From contig NW_008246078.1 in the NCBI RefSeq assembly GCF_000281045.1, positions 603,279 to 667,278 on the forward strand: a stretch of DNA of 64,000 nt, written 5' to 3'. Positions 1-10,126 of the stretch are shown one piece after another (position 1 is the stretch's first letter; every line of letters begins with the position of its first letter). The notes below the pieces were generated by a model. That model had not been told where the DNA came from. It saw only the letters and a program-made list of their open reading frames with translations, and ran no database searches. The position numbers and the translations under genes are program-made. Source of the DNA: Saprolegnia diclina VS20 (lineage: Eukaryota; Oomycota; Saprolegniomycetes; Saprolegniales; Saprolegniaceae).

Positions 1-430
1 AGTGGTCGATCATGTCATCGCTCGTGTAGAGCTCCTCCATGTCGCGCTGCTGGCTCTTGTTGTGCCGGTGGCAAAGGCCAAGGACGCGGCCGTACTGGAA
101 GCAGCCCGGCACCTTGCAGACGTTGCCACCGCCGTGTCGGACGCACTTTTGGCGCGCGTGGGCTTGGCGCAGGCAGCCTTGGACCGTGCAGTAGCGTTTT
201 GGCGACGGGCCGCCGTGGTGCAAGCAAAGGTCGCCGCCGCGCACCGTGTTGGTGCAGCCTTGGACGCGGCAGGCCTTGCGGCCGCCATGGCGCACGCAGA
301 GATTCCGGGCGTAGACCTGGTTGGAGCAGCCTTTGACGACGCACATCTTGCGGTTCTTGTGAAAGTCGCATTTCGTGCCGGGGCCCGGAAGCGCCTCGTT
401 GGGGCAGCCGTTAAACATACACAGCGTCAT
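1..430 (-). CDS. WRKY19-like Cys/His-repeat zinc protein (3' end outside window)
   Basis: Reading leftward from an ATG at 428-430, the frame stays open to the window edge, so the C-terminus is missing. About 143 residues are visible. They consist of five short modules of about 24 residues, each of the form C-x4-C, a spacer of about 8-10, then C-x2-H, often followed by Gly-Gly (for example CVRHGG, CLHHGG, CVRHGG). This matches the oomycete proteins usually labelled WRKY transcription factor 19-like, in which the label comes from the zinc modules and not from a true WRKY domain. The modules probably bind zinc. A nucleic-acid-binding or regulatory role is the usual assumption and is unproven. 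No signal peptide or membrane segment is visible. Confidence 0.75.
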   Translation of the reverse strand, partial: MTLCMFNGCPNEALPGPGTKCDFHKNRKMCVVKGCSNQVYARNLCVRHGGRKACRVQGCTNTVRGGDLCLHHGGPSPKRYCTVQGCLRQAHARQKCVRHGGGNVCKVPGCFQYGRVLGLCHRHNKSQQRDMEELYTSDDMIDH

Positions 431-2142
431 GATACCGAAGCGGAGGAGGAGGTGAATCCAAAAGTGATCAATCGCTTGCGATGGCAAGGAAGGGTGTCCT
501 TTCTCTAGTTGTACAGTAGACGGTTTTACGCGCCACAGCGATAACAGATGGAGACGCGAGGCACCTTCAAGAAGGACAAGATCGTTGCTCACAGCGCACC
601 CGCGCCGAGTGCCGCGCATTCGATTGGTGCTATGTCGATGCTTGTGACGTTCGGTGGATGACCGGTGGGACGATACGCTCCATCATTCCCCACCTTGGGC
701 CGATGACGCCGCGCCAGCACCACCGACTAGCCTACCATGACGCGACGTCGATGCAGAGGTGTACGATTTGTCAACGTTAAAACCGCTTTCATGTATAGTA
801 CGGCTGCGATAAGGACTAGAACTTGATTGCGCTTGGTATCTTGTCCCAGTAGGAGCGTGTCAACTAAGATCTACGAGCTGTTGGCCGACATTGCACATGC
901 AAAGCCATCGAGATTGCACGTGCTCTCTAGCAGCGGAAGCCTTCGATTTCCCATCATCTGGTACACACGCTCGTGCAAAAGTAAACGACGACCGTGTCCT
1001 TGAGGGCTTGATGCGAACCACGTGCAACGCTAGGCTTGTAAAGACTTGACGCTGGAAAATCCGAGGAACAGGGTTCGACCAAGATGCGGGGGAGTGCTCG
1101 TACCCCGTGCCTGCTCTGTGACAGATAATCATTGCCAACACGGCGTTAGAGACAGTCAAGGACGACGGGACGAGTCTCGTTCGAATGACGCGCCTTCATT
1201 GCCTCGATCAGTAATGTAGAGCAGAGTAGCTTCACGATGGAATCCTACTGCATACCAGTCCCGAGGCCTGTCGACTGCAGCATCAAGTAGCCAATTTAGG
1301 GTACCCAAATGTAGAGACCCACCATCTTCAGTGATCAATCCCGCACGAGCCTTCCGAGTCCAAAGCATCTCGGGTAGCCGACCGCATACGCTCAGAACTC
1401 GATGCGTCGGCGACGGTTTACCACCCGCTATTTTCCGCGTTATCCGATTCGTTGTCAGAACACTAGGATTAGCAAGAGCTACTACGTTACTAAAACATGT
1501 GGGATTACACGGATCGAGGCCATCGGCTATACATTGATCGTTGCACGTGCGCAGAACATGCAACGAACCCGCGGTAAGAAGAGCAACATGACGTACCTGC
1601 CGGCTTGCTCGCTTCCGAGTGGCACCTTGTCCAAGCCAAGTCGCTCTGGACGAGAACCCGTTGCCACGAGATGTATTCAGCCAATAGTGAAAACAAATAT
1701 CGTCCTCGTCAATGACTACACGCTACTCGTCTTCGTCGACGACTACACGCTATACACTTGACGACGCGCCGTCATGATCCCACCTAGGGCTGAACCCAGT
1801 AATGCACGCACCTCACTGATGCCAAATGACCGACTATCCGATCGAATCTGACCGGCAGTCTCATCGAAAGGCCATTGCAAAGACAAGGGCTTTGCGGCAG
1901 TAGGTACATACGTCATCCAAATCCCAAATCCAAGACTACTAAGTGCTGCTGAAACGCTGATTCTCAACGACGTTAACATCACAGAGCACGGCTCACTCGT
2001 CGCCTCGCACCACAATATGCTGCAGCCGCAACGACCACTCGGTCAAATCCAACACGTTGGTCGGCAAGCTCTCCATCGCGAGGAACGGACCACACGTGCC
2101 TAGTAAGTACACGTCAAGTACTCGGACCAGCCTCGGAAACAA
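431..2142. other. Gene-poor intergenic stretch
   Basis: I see no convincing gene here. Both strands carry short open frames (largest about 135 codons at 1156-1563) without recognisable domains, and their composition lacks the GC-rich third positions of the neighbouring genes. A short imperfect direct repeat (actacacgct..., about 30 bases per unit) lies at 1711-1760. The part next to 430 should hold the promoter of the zinc-repeat gene. Confidence 0.5.
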
Positions 2143-3909
2143 CTAACTACCCATGGGTTCCGTGGTGTCGAGGCCCAGGTGCGGAATGGCAGCGATTAGG
2201 GCTTCCACGTCGGCGGCCAATGGCGCAGGGTACACAAACACCGCCCCCGTACGCCCACGCGCGTCGCTATACCATACAACTCGATCAAAACTCAACTTTT
2301 GATGCATTCGGTACCGGGGAAGCGACTGCACGAGGGCGTCGAGCGGCGCCTGCATGTCTTCAAGCCGCTCGTCGACGATATGAATCGCATCTATGTCGTA
2401 TAAGCTGCCACGCGAGATGCTTGTTGGGGGAGTGTACGAGGACTCAATGCGAAGCGGGGGGGCATGTACGTGCCCGACATCAAGATCGTATGCACATTGG
2501 TAAGGGAAATGTGTTTGCAGTATGGCGTCGACGACGAGAGGAGCATCGGCACCAAGCCGCCTTGGTGCAATACGCCATACCACAAGTAGACCAGCGTATT
2601 AAAGACGGCCCATAGACCCTAACCCCATCATAGCCACTAGATCAAACTGCGTTGGATATACCTGCAGCGGCTTGGACGCTGCCAACGCGGGCCCACTGGC
2701 GAGCATGAGCGGGAATACCACTGGCAAAAGGAACCGCGCTTCTTGGTGCGGCGCCAGCGAGAGCAGCGAGACTGGCACGACGATCGAGGCGAGAAGGAGG
2801 CGGTGGCGGCGGCCGTAGAGCAGAGCGAGCGCCGGGAGCGGGCCAAAGAGCAGCTGCATGTTGATCAACCAGTGATTCGATCGCGTGTGAAGGCCGTGGG
2901 CTGCCAAGTGGGCCGGGTTCATGTTGTACACGAGGTTGTTCCACGGTGCGACGACCCATGAGTGCACCTACAAGAACGACGGTATCGTATCAGATGGCAA
3001 ATATGGAGAAGCAAGGGACATCGTAGAGAGCTTCCCAGCCGCGGAAGAAGCACGTGTCGACGAGCACAACGCCGATGGACGTGAGGACGAACGCGATGGC
3101 ACCCCCGAGACCTGTCGCGCCGACACCTAGTCTCAAGAGGTTAGCTGCACCGTTTGCACTGTAGCAATTGTGAACCAATTAGCCGCTGGAATGGGCTAGG
3201 CGTGTGGACATCGGACTTCTTGGCCAAGGACGCACACAGCAGCGCGTCGTTGGAAGCGACGAGCGCGAGGCCGAGTGGGAAGAAGAAGAGGAGGAACGTG
3301 AAGCGCGTGAATGAGCCCAAGGCCAAGAGCGCGCCGAGAAGCAGATTCTGGCGCGATACGACGCCAGCATATTGCCGCGGTGTCGTTGTATGCAGCACGA
3401 CAAAGCTCAGCATGAGCAGGAAGGCTTCAAACGTGTTGGAGAACGACCGCGTGAGCAAGACGAGCGTCGTCCACGACGTGGCAAAGACAAGGAGCGGGCC
3501 CTTGTAGTCGATATCGTATGTACGCGCGAGCGTGTAGATGGCGGTGTCAAAGCCCAGCGAAAGCAGCGTCAAGATGACACGTGGCACGACCAGAAAGAGC
3601 AGACCGGATGGCGCAACGCCGAGCGCTTTGGCCACAGCGTATGGAATGCCGGCTACAAGGGACCTACACACAGCGAATGCATAAGGCGAATGGTCAGCCT
3701 GCAGCGGCCCACGGGAAGAGAATTGAGCGGTTCGGCGCCGACGGCTGGTACTCCCAGGGAATAAAGGCGCTCGAGACGTTGTAGACGGCGCGGGCCATGA
3801 CCTCGGGGCACTGGAAGAACTCGTCGGGATGGACCATCCCCATGGAGAAGATGCTGGCGGCGCGAAGCACGAGCGCGCCGCCGTACGCGAGCGCCCAGCC
3901 CGTCGTCAT
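2143..3909 (-). CDS. PIGZ: GPI mannosyltransferase IV (PIG-Z/Smp3, GT22 family)
   Basis: This enzyme adds the fourth mannose to the GPI anchor precursor in the ER lumen. The first exon starts with ATG at 3909 and carries the GT22 catalytic motif HPDEFFQ with PEVMA, as in human PIGZ. Later exons match PIGZ in order: the TRSFSNT stretch, NNLVYNMNPAHLA (near 2940), SHQEARFL-like PHQEARFLLP (near 2760), GVLHQGGLVP (near 2570) and TYMPPR (near 2460). Introns inferred from frame are 3653-3698 (GC-AG), about 3141-3175, about 2971-3028 and 2623-2665. The reading frame shifts by one base at a five-G run (2426-2430), with no intron possible there; the C-terminal 90 or so residues continue in the other frame to the stop at 2143. 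That is either an assembly error or a real lesion. The protein has many hydrophobic segments, as expected for the family. Confidence 0.85.
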
Positions 3910-4492
3910 GATCTCGCTGCCGGCCGTCGATGAGGATTGGCGGCTTTTTACCCAATGGCATCGCGAGCTGTGAAATGGCTAATTCCACGCAACATTGCAT
4001 CCGCCCCTGCCGACTCCAATGCGTTGCTTTACACTCTCAGCTACCTTGTCGTAGAGTACCAATATAAAGCTGCCGTGCCAATTGCATCGAAATGCTACAT
4101 GGCCGGAAAGCTTCGTGGCTCAAGGGGACGCCCATCAGAACATGGGTCATGATATATATTGACCCATGATCAGAAGAAGTCTATGTTGGGTGTTTCAAGA
4201 CCACCACAGTATGGGATGCTGGCGAGATTGCAGTTGACAGAGCAGCGTCGGCTCCATCAAGAGCTGTCTGGATGCATCGGCAGCGGCTTCCTTTGGGCAA
4301 ACACACCGGCTATATTCTTGCTCCGCTCGCATGCCACCGATGACTATCCTTGTCGTCCTGCTGCTTGAATAGCTGCAACGCGGCGCCGCGTTGAAGGTCT
4401 GTCTCTACATTGCTGTGTGGACCGTGCAAGCCGTGCTCATCGACATCGATACATACGCAACATACGATTGATATGGAGTCTACGCTGCAGAT
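3910..4492. other. Intergenic region between PIGZ and EMC8/9
   Basis: No gene is visible in these 580 bases. The right part lies downstream of the EMC8/9 stop codon, and the left part should hold the PIGZ promoter. Open frames are short and have no recognisable content. Confidence 0.5.
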
Positions 4493-5056
4493 TTAGACCT
4501 GCAGGCGGGCAAGCGAGAGCACTTGAGTGTTGCGCCAGTCCTTCGTCGCCGGCTGCTCGAGGTGCGCGTCAAAATCCACGACCGACAAGCTGCTCTGCGT
4601 CAGCGCACGCTGCAGCACCTTGCCGTGGTCGTCTTCAAACGCAATGCGCTTCTCCATCTCGATCCAGCCCTTCTTGACATCCTTGAGCAAGAGGCGCGGC
4701 GTCGCGAGGTTGCGGTTGTCGAGCACAAGGGCACACGCGCGGGTCGACTGCGCCTCGACCGTGTTGGCGATGCGCGTGTGGACAGGCCCGAGCGAAACAT
4801 CGTCGGCGCGTGCGTTGGCCACGTACATGCCCACGATCTTGAGCTTGAGCTCGGCTGCGTACGCCTCGACGCAGAGCGACGCAAACTCGAGGAACGGCGC
4901 GGTCGGCGCCTGGTGCGCAACGGGAAAGGCCTTGGTGATCTCGATGCCCTCGCCCGAGTCGCGGCCAACGAGCAGGCCGGTCACGGAGAGGTGCGGGTAC
5001 TGCGCTGCATGGAGGCCCATGACCACCTGCGCGTCTTCGCTCACTCGGTACGCCAT
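4493..5056 (-). CDS. EMC8: ER membrane protein complex subunit 8/9
   Basis: A single-exon protein of 187 residues, close to the roughly 200 of the family. The EMC inserts tail-anchored and multipass proteins into the ER membrane, and EMC8/9 is a cytosolic MPN-fold subunit. Recognisable points are the N-terminal HAAQYPHLSVTGLLVG (human HGAKYPHCAVNGLLV), the central GMYVANAR segment (human GYYQANER), and the C-terminal VDFDAHLE followed by DW (human VDFDNHLDDIRNDW). It lacks the JAMM metal-binding residues, as EMC8/9 do. The start at 5056 is the first ATG and fits the family N-terminus. It is divergent from the MED28-like gene and shares a 450-base upstream region with it. Confidence 0.9.
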   Translation of the reverse strand: MAYRVSEDAQVVMGLHAAQYPHLSVTGLLVGRDSGEGIEITKAFPVAHQAPTAPFLEFASLCVEAYAAELKLKIVGMYVANARADDVSLGPVHTRIANTVEAQSTRACALVLDNRNLATPRLLLKDVKKGWIEMEKRIAFEDDHGKVLQRALTQSSLSVVDFDAHLEQPATKDWRNTQVLSLARLQV

Positions 5057-5513
5057 CTCCCCACGCTGTTCGAAAAGGCGAAATAAAATGGACCGGCAAT
5101 TTTATTGCCATCGCTCCATGTTTTTAATGTGAAATCCGACGTGTTTTGCGCTTTCTTTTCTATAGCTTGAGGTTTGTAAATCGCATGATTGTAATGCGGC
5201 TTGATTTGATTCTTGTAATTAAAAAACATGACTTTGAGTCTTGAAAATAAGTATTACTCACACGTCCAAAGGTGTTTAAACACGTTTTGCTGCGAGCAAA
5301 GCTGACGACAGCGAACGACAAACGAGCGGATCGAGTCGCACACATTTCATTCCCATAGCTATTTCTCTCAACGAGCCGCATCGTCGATCGAGACGGTGAG
5401 CCTACCGACAAATATGGCGTCCTACATGGATTTAACCCATTTGCCGTGAGGTTTAACCCTCTTGTGCATCTGTTTAAACAACGGCGAGACAGCCGCGGTC
5501 TCATTTCGAAGCC
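5057..5513. promoter_or_regulatory. Shared divergent upstream region of EMC8/9 and the MED28-like gene
   Basis: These 457 bases separate two divergent housekeeping genes and must contain both promoters. The stretch is more AT-rich than the genes and repeats a TTTAAAC/TTTAACC-like word at about 5274, 5428, 5451 and 5471. Whether these words have a regulatory role is unknown. No open frame here looks real. Confidence 0.4.
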
Positions 5514-5873
5514 ATGGAGAAGACGCTCAAGGACATGAACGAAGCGCTCGCGAGCTGCATGACGCTCGTGATCCCGCCGATCGAGTACCCGCCGCAGATG
5601 CGGCCGAACCCGGTGCAGCACGACTCGACCGACATGGCGGATCTGAACGAGCACATGGCCCACTTCTTCTTCCAGGCCAAGAAGCTCGAGTTGCAGCTCC
5701 TCGCGCTCGACGAGCCGGGCCGGCCCACGACAGCGCACGAGCTCGAGGCCGAGATCCAGTCGCTTGAGGCCGAGCTCAGCGACAAGAACGACCTCATCGA
5801 CAAGTACTCGGACGTCATTCGCGGCTGGGAAGGCAAGTTCAAGCGCCTCGACTCGAAAATGAACGCATCGTAA
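5514..5873 (+). CDS. MED28: Mediator subunit MED28-like coiled-coil protein
   Basis: A 119-residue single-exon protein. The central and C-terminal parts follow MED28: a short segment with HFFFQAKKLELQL (human ECFFLQKRLQLSV), then a heptad-rich stretch LEAEIQSLEAELSDKNDLI (human VSELRNELQRKDALV) and a conserved Trp (RGWEGKF; human RHWQQVL). MED28 belongs to the head module of Mediator, which bridges activators and RNA polymerase II in the nucleus. The N-terminal 50 residues are proline-rich and less conserved. The match rests on pattern and spacing only; another small coiled-coil nuclear protein is the alternative. Confidence 0.6.
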   Translation: MEKTLKDMNEALASCMTLVIPPIEYPPQMRPNPVQHDSTDMADLNEHMAHFFFQAKKLELQLLALDEPGRPTTAHELEAEIQSLEAELSDKNDLIDKYSDVIRGWEGKFKRLDSKMNAS

Positions 5874-6025
5874 GCACGCGTACTGTATTCTGCTCGTTTC
5901 ACTTCGTACTACGTCTTCTCTTGCGCCATGGGCAGACGCTTGCTATCGCGATCTATGATCGGCAGGAGCTGTCCAGGACAATCTCGCCAACGTCGACACC
6001 ATGCACATCAGCTTTGGATTGATGT

Positions 6026-7178
6026 TTAGTTTTGCTCCCAGAGCGACTTCCATGCTTGCAAAAGCACGTTGGTCTGCGTCGCATTGCGCACCGCAATGCG
6101 CACGTACGTCGGGAGGTTGTAGCCCGGCGCGCCGGACCGGACCGGCACACCGTGGAGCTTGGAGAGGCGTGTGGCTTCGGCCGCGACCTCGACCGACTTG
6201 GTGTCGACCCAGACCCACGAGAGGTACGGCTTGCCGTGGACCGTCCAGGAAGGAAAGTGCTTGGCGAGCTGCGATCCGAGGTTGGCGCGCCACGCCGGCG
6301 TCACCTTCCACGTCTCGTTCATGTACGCGTCGTCCTTGACGACCGCCGAGATGAACGCGAGCGCCATCGAGTTGAGCGACCACGGCACTTGCTTGCGCTT
6401 GATGGCGGCGGCGTGCGCGGCCGAGGGTGCAACCACCGACCCGATGCGGAGGCCCGTGCACGACCAGATCTTGGTCCAGCTCGTCATGACCCACACGTCA
6501 ATCTTGCGCGTCGCCGAGAGGTGCGCGACCCATTCGCGCTGGTGGATCAAACTGTCGCTGCGCCAGTGCGGGCCGACCCACGGCTGCATGCTTTCATCTA
6601 CCATCATCGTCCAATAAGAAGGATGTCGTTGCACTAAGATGGGACGCAGTACCGATGATGATCGTGTGGTTGTCCGGGCAGTGCGTCTCAATGTACGCCT
6701 TCATCTCGTCCACCGGCATGTAGTCGCCGGTCGGGTTGGTCGGGTTCACAAGACACGTGAGGACAGCCGACGGGTCGTTCCACGCCAGCGTCGGGCGCTC
6801 GTCCGCGTTCGCCGACCGCTCGTACTCCTTGTACTGCGTCAAGGTGCCACCCGGGCGCCACCCGCCCTTGGGCACCGACCGAATGACGAGGTCGATGAGC
6901 TCGGACGCGCCGTTGCCGAGGAGGAGCAGCTCCATGTTCTTGAGCGCCTTGTCCTCCGGCCACACAAAGGCCGAGAGGTGGCTGAGCGCGGGCTGGAAGT
7001 CGGCCGGCGGGTAGTGGTGGATCGTGTGCACGGCGTCGGTGGCGGCTGTGAGCGCACCGGCGGGCGTGCCGAGGCCATTCGTCGTGACGCTAAAGTCCTC
7101 GACAAAGTTGGTCAGGAACTTCCAGTCCTGGCCGCCGTGGAACGTCTGCGTCTCTTCGTCCCAGACCGTGTCCGTCAT
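6026..7178 (-). CDS. PLP-dependent class I/II aminotransferase (HisC-like)
   Basis: Two exons joined across an intron at about 6602-6656 (GTACTG...GGTAG) give a protein of about 365 residues. Exon 1 has the GNGASELIDL stretch that binds the cofactor phosphate and the LVNPTNPTGDYM motif, whose Asn contacts PLP. The junction restores HTIIIDESMQPW, the usual V-D-E-S region whose Asp contacts the pyridine nitrogen. Exon 2 has the Lys motif SWTKIWSCTGLRIG, where Lys forms the Schiff base. These are family features of fold-type I aminotransferases close to histidinol-phosphate aminotransferase and CobD-like enzymes. The substrate cannot be read from the sequence. There is no obvious targeting peptide, so a cytosolic enzyme is likely. 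Confidence 0.85.
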
Positions 7179-8541
7179 GCTGCTGGTCTTATTGACGTCT
7201 TAGTCGGAAAGGCAAAGTGACTCGATCCACATCGACATCCCTTCGTCATCCGCGTGCTGTCCGGATACGAAGCGACCAATCATCGTGGATTGAATCTATA
7301 ATCCGCCAATCGCACGCGCCACGGTGGCACAACCGTCATCAACGGCACCACGGAGTGTTTTTCACGTGTGAAAAATACCTGGTGGCAACACCACGCGGAC
7401 GGTTCAACCGCATTTCTAAACCGGTTCAACAGCTCAGTGCGCTGTTGAACAACCACTTTTATCGGGGCAGGTAGCCAGCCCTGTGGGCTTGGCCAGTGCT
7501 CGAGCCTGTTCACTTAAGTACTGGTCTGCTGTCCTGTACGCTTTGGACCTTACACTGGCGACTCTGCGAGCGTTAAGTCTCTAGTGGCAGCGGAAAGGGC
7601 TGAGACCGCAGTGAAGAAGGGCACACATTGCTGCCCACCTGCATTCTGCATTTTGGCGACCAAGCAACCTCATATATGAGCGGAACAGAGAAACGATAGC
7701 ACTCGAGATGCACGTTGAGCGTTCGAGAAGGATGGGCGACGACGCCAGGAAGCCATGCGACCATGGCGCCACTGCGTTCGACTGCACCTTCCACCTCCAG
7801 AAGAGTACCCCGGCCTCGTACACGGTACGGCCCTTGCGTCGTAGAGGAATCGCTACACCATCTCCTCATAGTAGCACTCACAAAATCGTCCATCCATTTG
7901 CTCTGGGTTGTGCGCTTCTTCTGCTGGCAACCAAGCACAAACCGCACATGTAAATACCGAGCTTACTGTTAGTTGCTTTCTCGCCTCAGAACGGAATGAT
8001 ACCCTTCAAAGTACAGTTTGGTCTGCACAGATCCGGTCGATCGTACCGCGGGTTTTGTCGGCAGTCGCAACGCATGGAGCAAGCATCAAAGCTACAAACT
8101 GTCGACACGATCGATTTTCGAACGAGAGAGTCAGAGAGGCTGGCGCTCGGACAAATCCCATGCAAAGCTTGGAAGGTGCTACGAAGGACCTCGTCCGCAG
8201 GTCGTACGAGCAGCAGCGGAGGTCCCAGCCCCTCGGATATTATCTTGCAGCGTTCCCGCGCAACGCCATCAACTGGCCCTTTCTCGAGCCTCTTGGATGA
8301 CTCTTTTTTTTTAATATATGTGTTCTAGTTGCGATTTGTATGAGACATTGAATTCGCCAATAAAATGACATACGTGGCACACACAGACCGTCCTTCGAAG
8401 TTCGGCCAACTACGCATTACTTCGTGTCAACCGCCGCTGGCCATTGGCTACTCGGAAGGCAACCTCGTTGACGTGTCCCAGCTCGCGCGAGATGAACTTG
8501 CTGCGCAGTCTCGCTTCCGCGTCCATCTACATACTTGCCGT
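7179..8541. other. Intergenic stretch, possibly degraded repeat
   Basis: I see no supportable gene. An open frame on the minus strand (7573-7947) contains no domain I recognise and has mixed composition. A continuous frame from an ATG at 8365 leads into the next ankyrin protein, but the 59 residues before 8542 do not resemble coding sequence of this genome. Confidence 0.4.
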
Positions 8542-9486
8542 ATGCTATCCTCGGGCTTCTCGTCGCTCGCCGCGTCGCTGGCGACCACCGCCAACATGGC
8601 GGCCTCGACGGCCCAGCTGCACGCCGCCGTCCTCTCGCACTCGGTGCACCTGCCCAAGCGCGTGAGCCAGCTCTGGTCGCACGTGGCCTACGAGTCGCAG
8701 CCCAGCGCGCTCTCCAAGGCGCCGTTGGACCTCGATGCAGCGCTGCGCACGGCCGTTGCGCGCAATTCACTCGAGACGCTCCGGCTGCTGCTCGACTATG
8801 GTGCCAACCTCCACGCGACCGACGCCGACGCGCACTCGATTCTGTACCTCGCTGCGTCGGCTGGCCACGCCGCCATGACAGCCGAGCTCCTCACGCGTGG
8901 TGCGCGTGCGACGCCCGAGATGCTCGAGGTGGCCATTGGCCGCCACCATACGAACGTTGTCAAGCTCCTCGTGCCGCACGTAGCGCCGACACTTGTCCAC
9001 GTCCACGACGCGATCGACGCCAACGCGCCACCTACGTTGGTCCAAATGCTTCTGACGACCATGGACGATGTCGATGCTATGATGAACAACATGTCGCCGC
9101 TCATGCGCGCTGCTTCCAAGGGCCACGCCCGCCTCTGCGACGTACTCCTCGACGCCAACGCCGACGTCTTTGCCGAGAACGAGGATGGCGACACGGCCCT
9201 CCACTTTGCCTGCCGCGCCGGACATATGCATGCGACGTACGTGCTTCTCCAGGCCGGCGCCGACATGGACATGCCCAACGTCGATGACGAGTCGCCGTTC
9301 GAGGTGGCGTCGCCGCACCTGACGCCGCTCCTCGACTGCAACGGCGTCGTCGACGAAGCCATCGTGCTGCAATGGCAGCACCAACTCACGACCCGCGGGA
9401 GCATCATCCCCGCGGGCGTCCTCAAGAAGCGCGCCGCCAAGTACGGCGACCTGCCACTCACTACGATTGCCGAAGAAGGCAACTAG
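8542..9486 (+). CDS. Ankyrin-repeat protein
   Basis: About 314 residues from the ATG at 8542; an upstream in-frame ATG at 8365 would add 59 residues of doubtful character. After a 60-residue leader come ankyrin repeats: LETLRLLLDYGANLHATDAD, a repeat with SILYLAASAGHAAMTAELL, a degenerate pair, then MSPLMRAASKGHARLCDVLL and DTALHFACRAGHMHATYVLL. At least five units can be counted. Ankyrin repeats bind other proteins, and no catalytic domain is attached. The C-terminal 60 residues (VVDEAIVLQW onward) are unique. No intron, signal peptide or membrane segment is seen. It is one of several unrelated-by-position ankyrin genes in the window. Confidence 0.85.
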   Translation: MLSSGFSSLAASLATTANMAASTAQLHAAVLSHSVHLPKRVSQLWSHVAYESQPSALSKAPLDLDAALRTAVARNSLETLRLLLDYGANLHATDADAHSILYLAASAGHAAMTAELLTRGARATPEMLEVAIGRHHTNVVKLLVPHVAPTLVHVHDAIDANAPPTLVQMLLTTMDDVDAMMNNMSPLMRAASKGHARLCDVLLDANADVFAENEDGDTALHFACRAGHMHATYVLLQAGADMDMPNVDDESPFEVASPHLTPLLDCNGVVDEAIVLQWQHQLTTRGSIIPAGVLKKRAAKYGDLPLTTIAEEGN

Positions 9487-10126
9487 ACCGTGGACACGAC
9501 TCGATTCACTGGACTCCAGTAGACAACCCCAACACCATTGCACGCGGTGCAAGGACACAATACCATCGTACTATGTAGACTATCTTCCGTCGTTGTACAG
9601 CCTTTTCCGCTTTTTTAATATAAGACACGACGCCCATCATGTCGGCTCGCTTGGTCATCGACGCGCCAGAAAGACATAATTCATCAAGTTTAGTACCCAG
9701 AGCGTCCGAGACACTGGATGGCATTTTGGAATGATACAAATTTTCTCTGGGTGGAAATATTTGCACAAAAAATCAGTTAAATCCAGCGAGCGAGTCGAAC
9801 GTGATGGTTTTTGGCGCAGTCGCCAGTCGCCAGCGCGCTTCCATTTTTTCACACGGCGCTACTGGGTGCAAAATAGGTCAGTGCAGCAACTCCCCTAACC
9901 TCCCCTAGCCCTAGTACCGGACCCACGCACAATACCGCGCCAAGATGTACGGTGGCACGCATTTCGACACCCAAGTGCGAGTCAGAGTGCGAGCAGTCGG
10001 TACTGCAGGTAGCTGACTGACGATCTTTGGGTCGGTGGGTGCGCCGCTAACATGTACTAGAGACAATAATGAAAGATTTACTAAAAGGGGCCCTACCGAC
10101 TCGGTAACTATATTCGGCTACTTCTA
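9487..10126. other. Intergenic region between two convergent ankyrin genes
   Basis: No gene is visible. This is the shared downstream region of convergently transcribed genes. A C/T-rich stretch with cccctaacctcccctagccc lies near 9891-9911; it resembles a telomere-like word but is not an array. Confidence 0.5.

Noticed and set aside
1156-1563. Minus-strand frame of 135 codons as a possible gene
   Set aside because: No domain, no neighbour exon and composition unlike the genes of the window.
9891-9911. Telomere-like ccctaa words
   Set aside because: Only two imperfect units; similar single words occur near 2616 and 25861 by chance.
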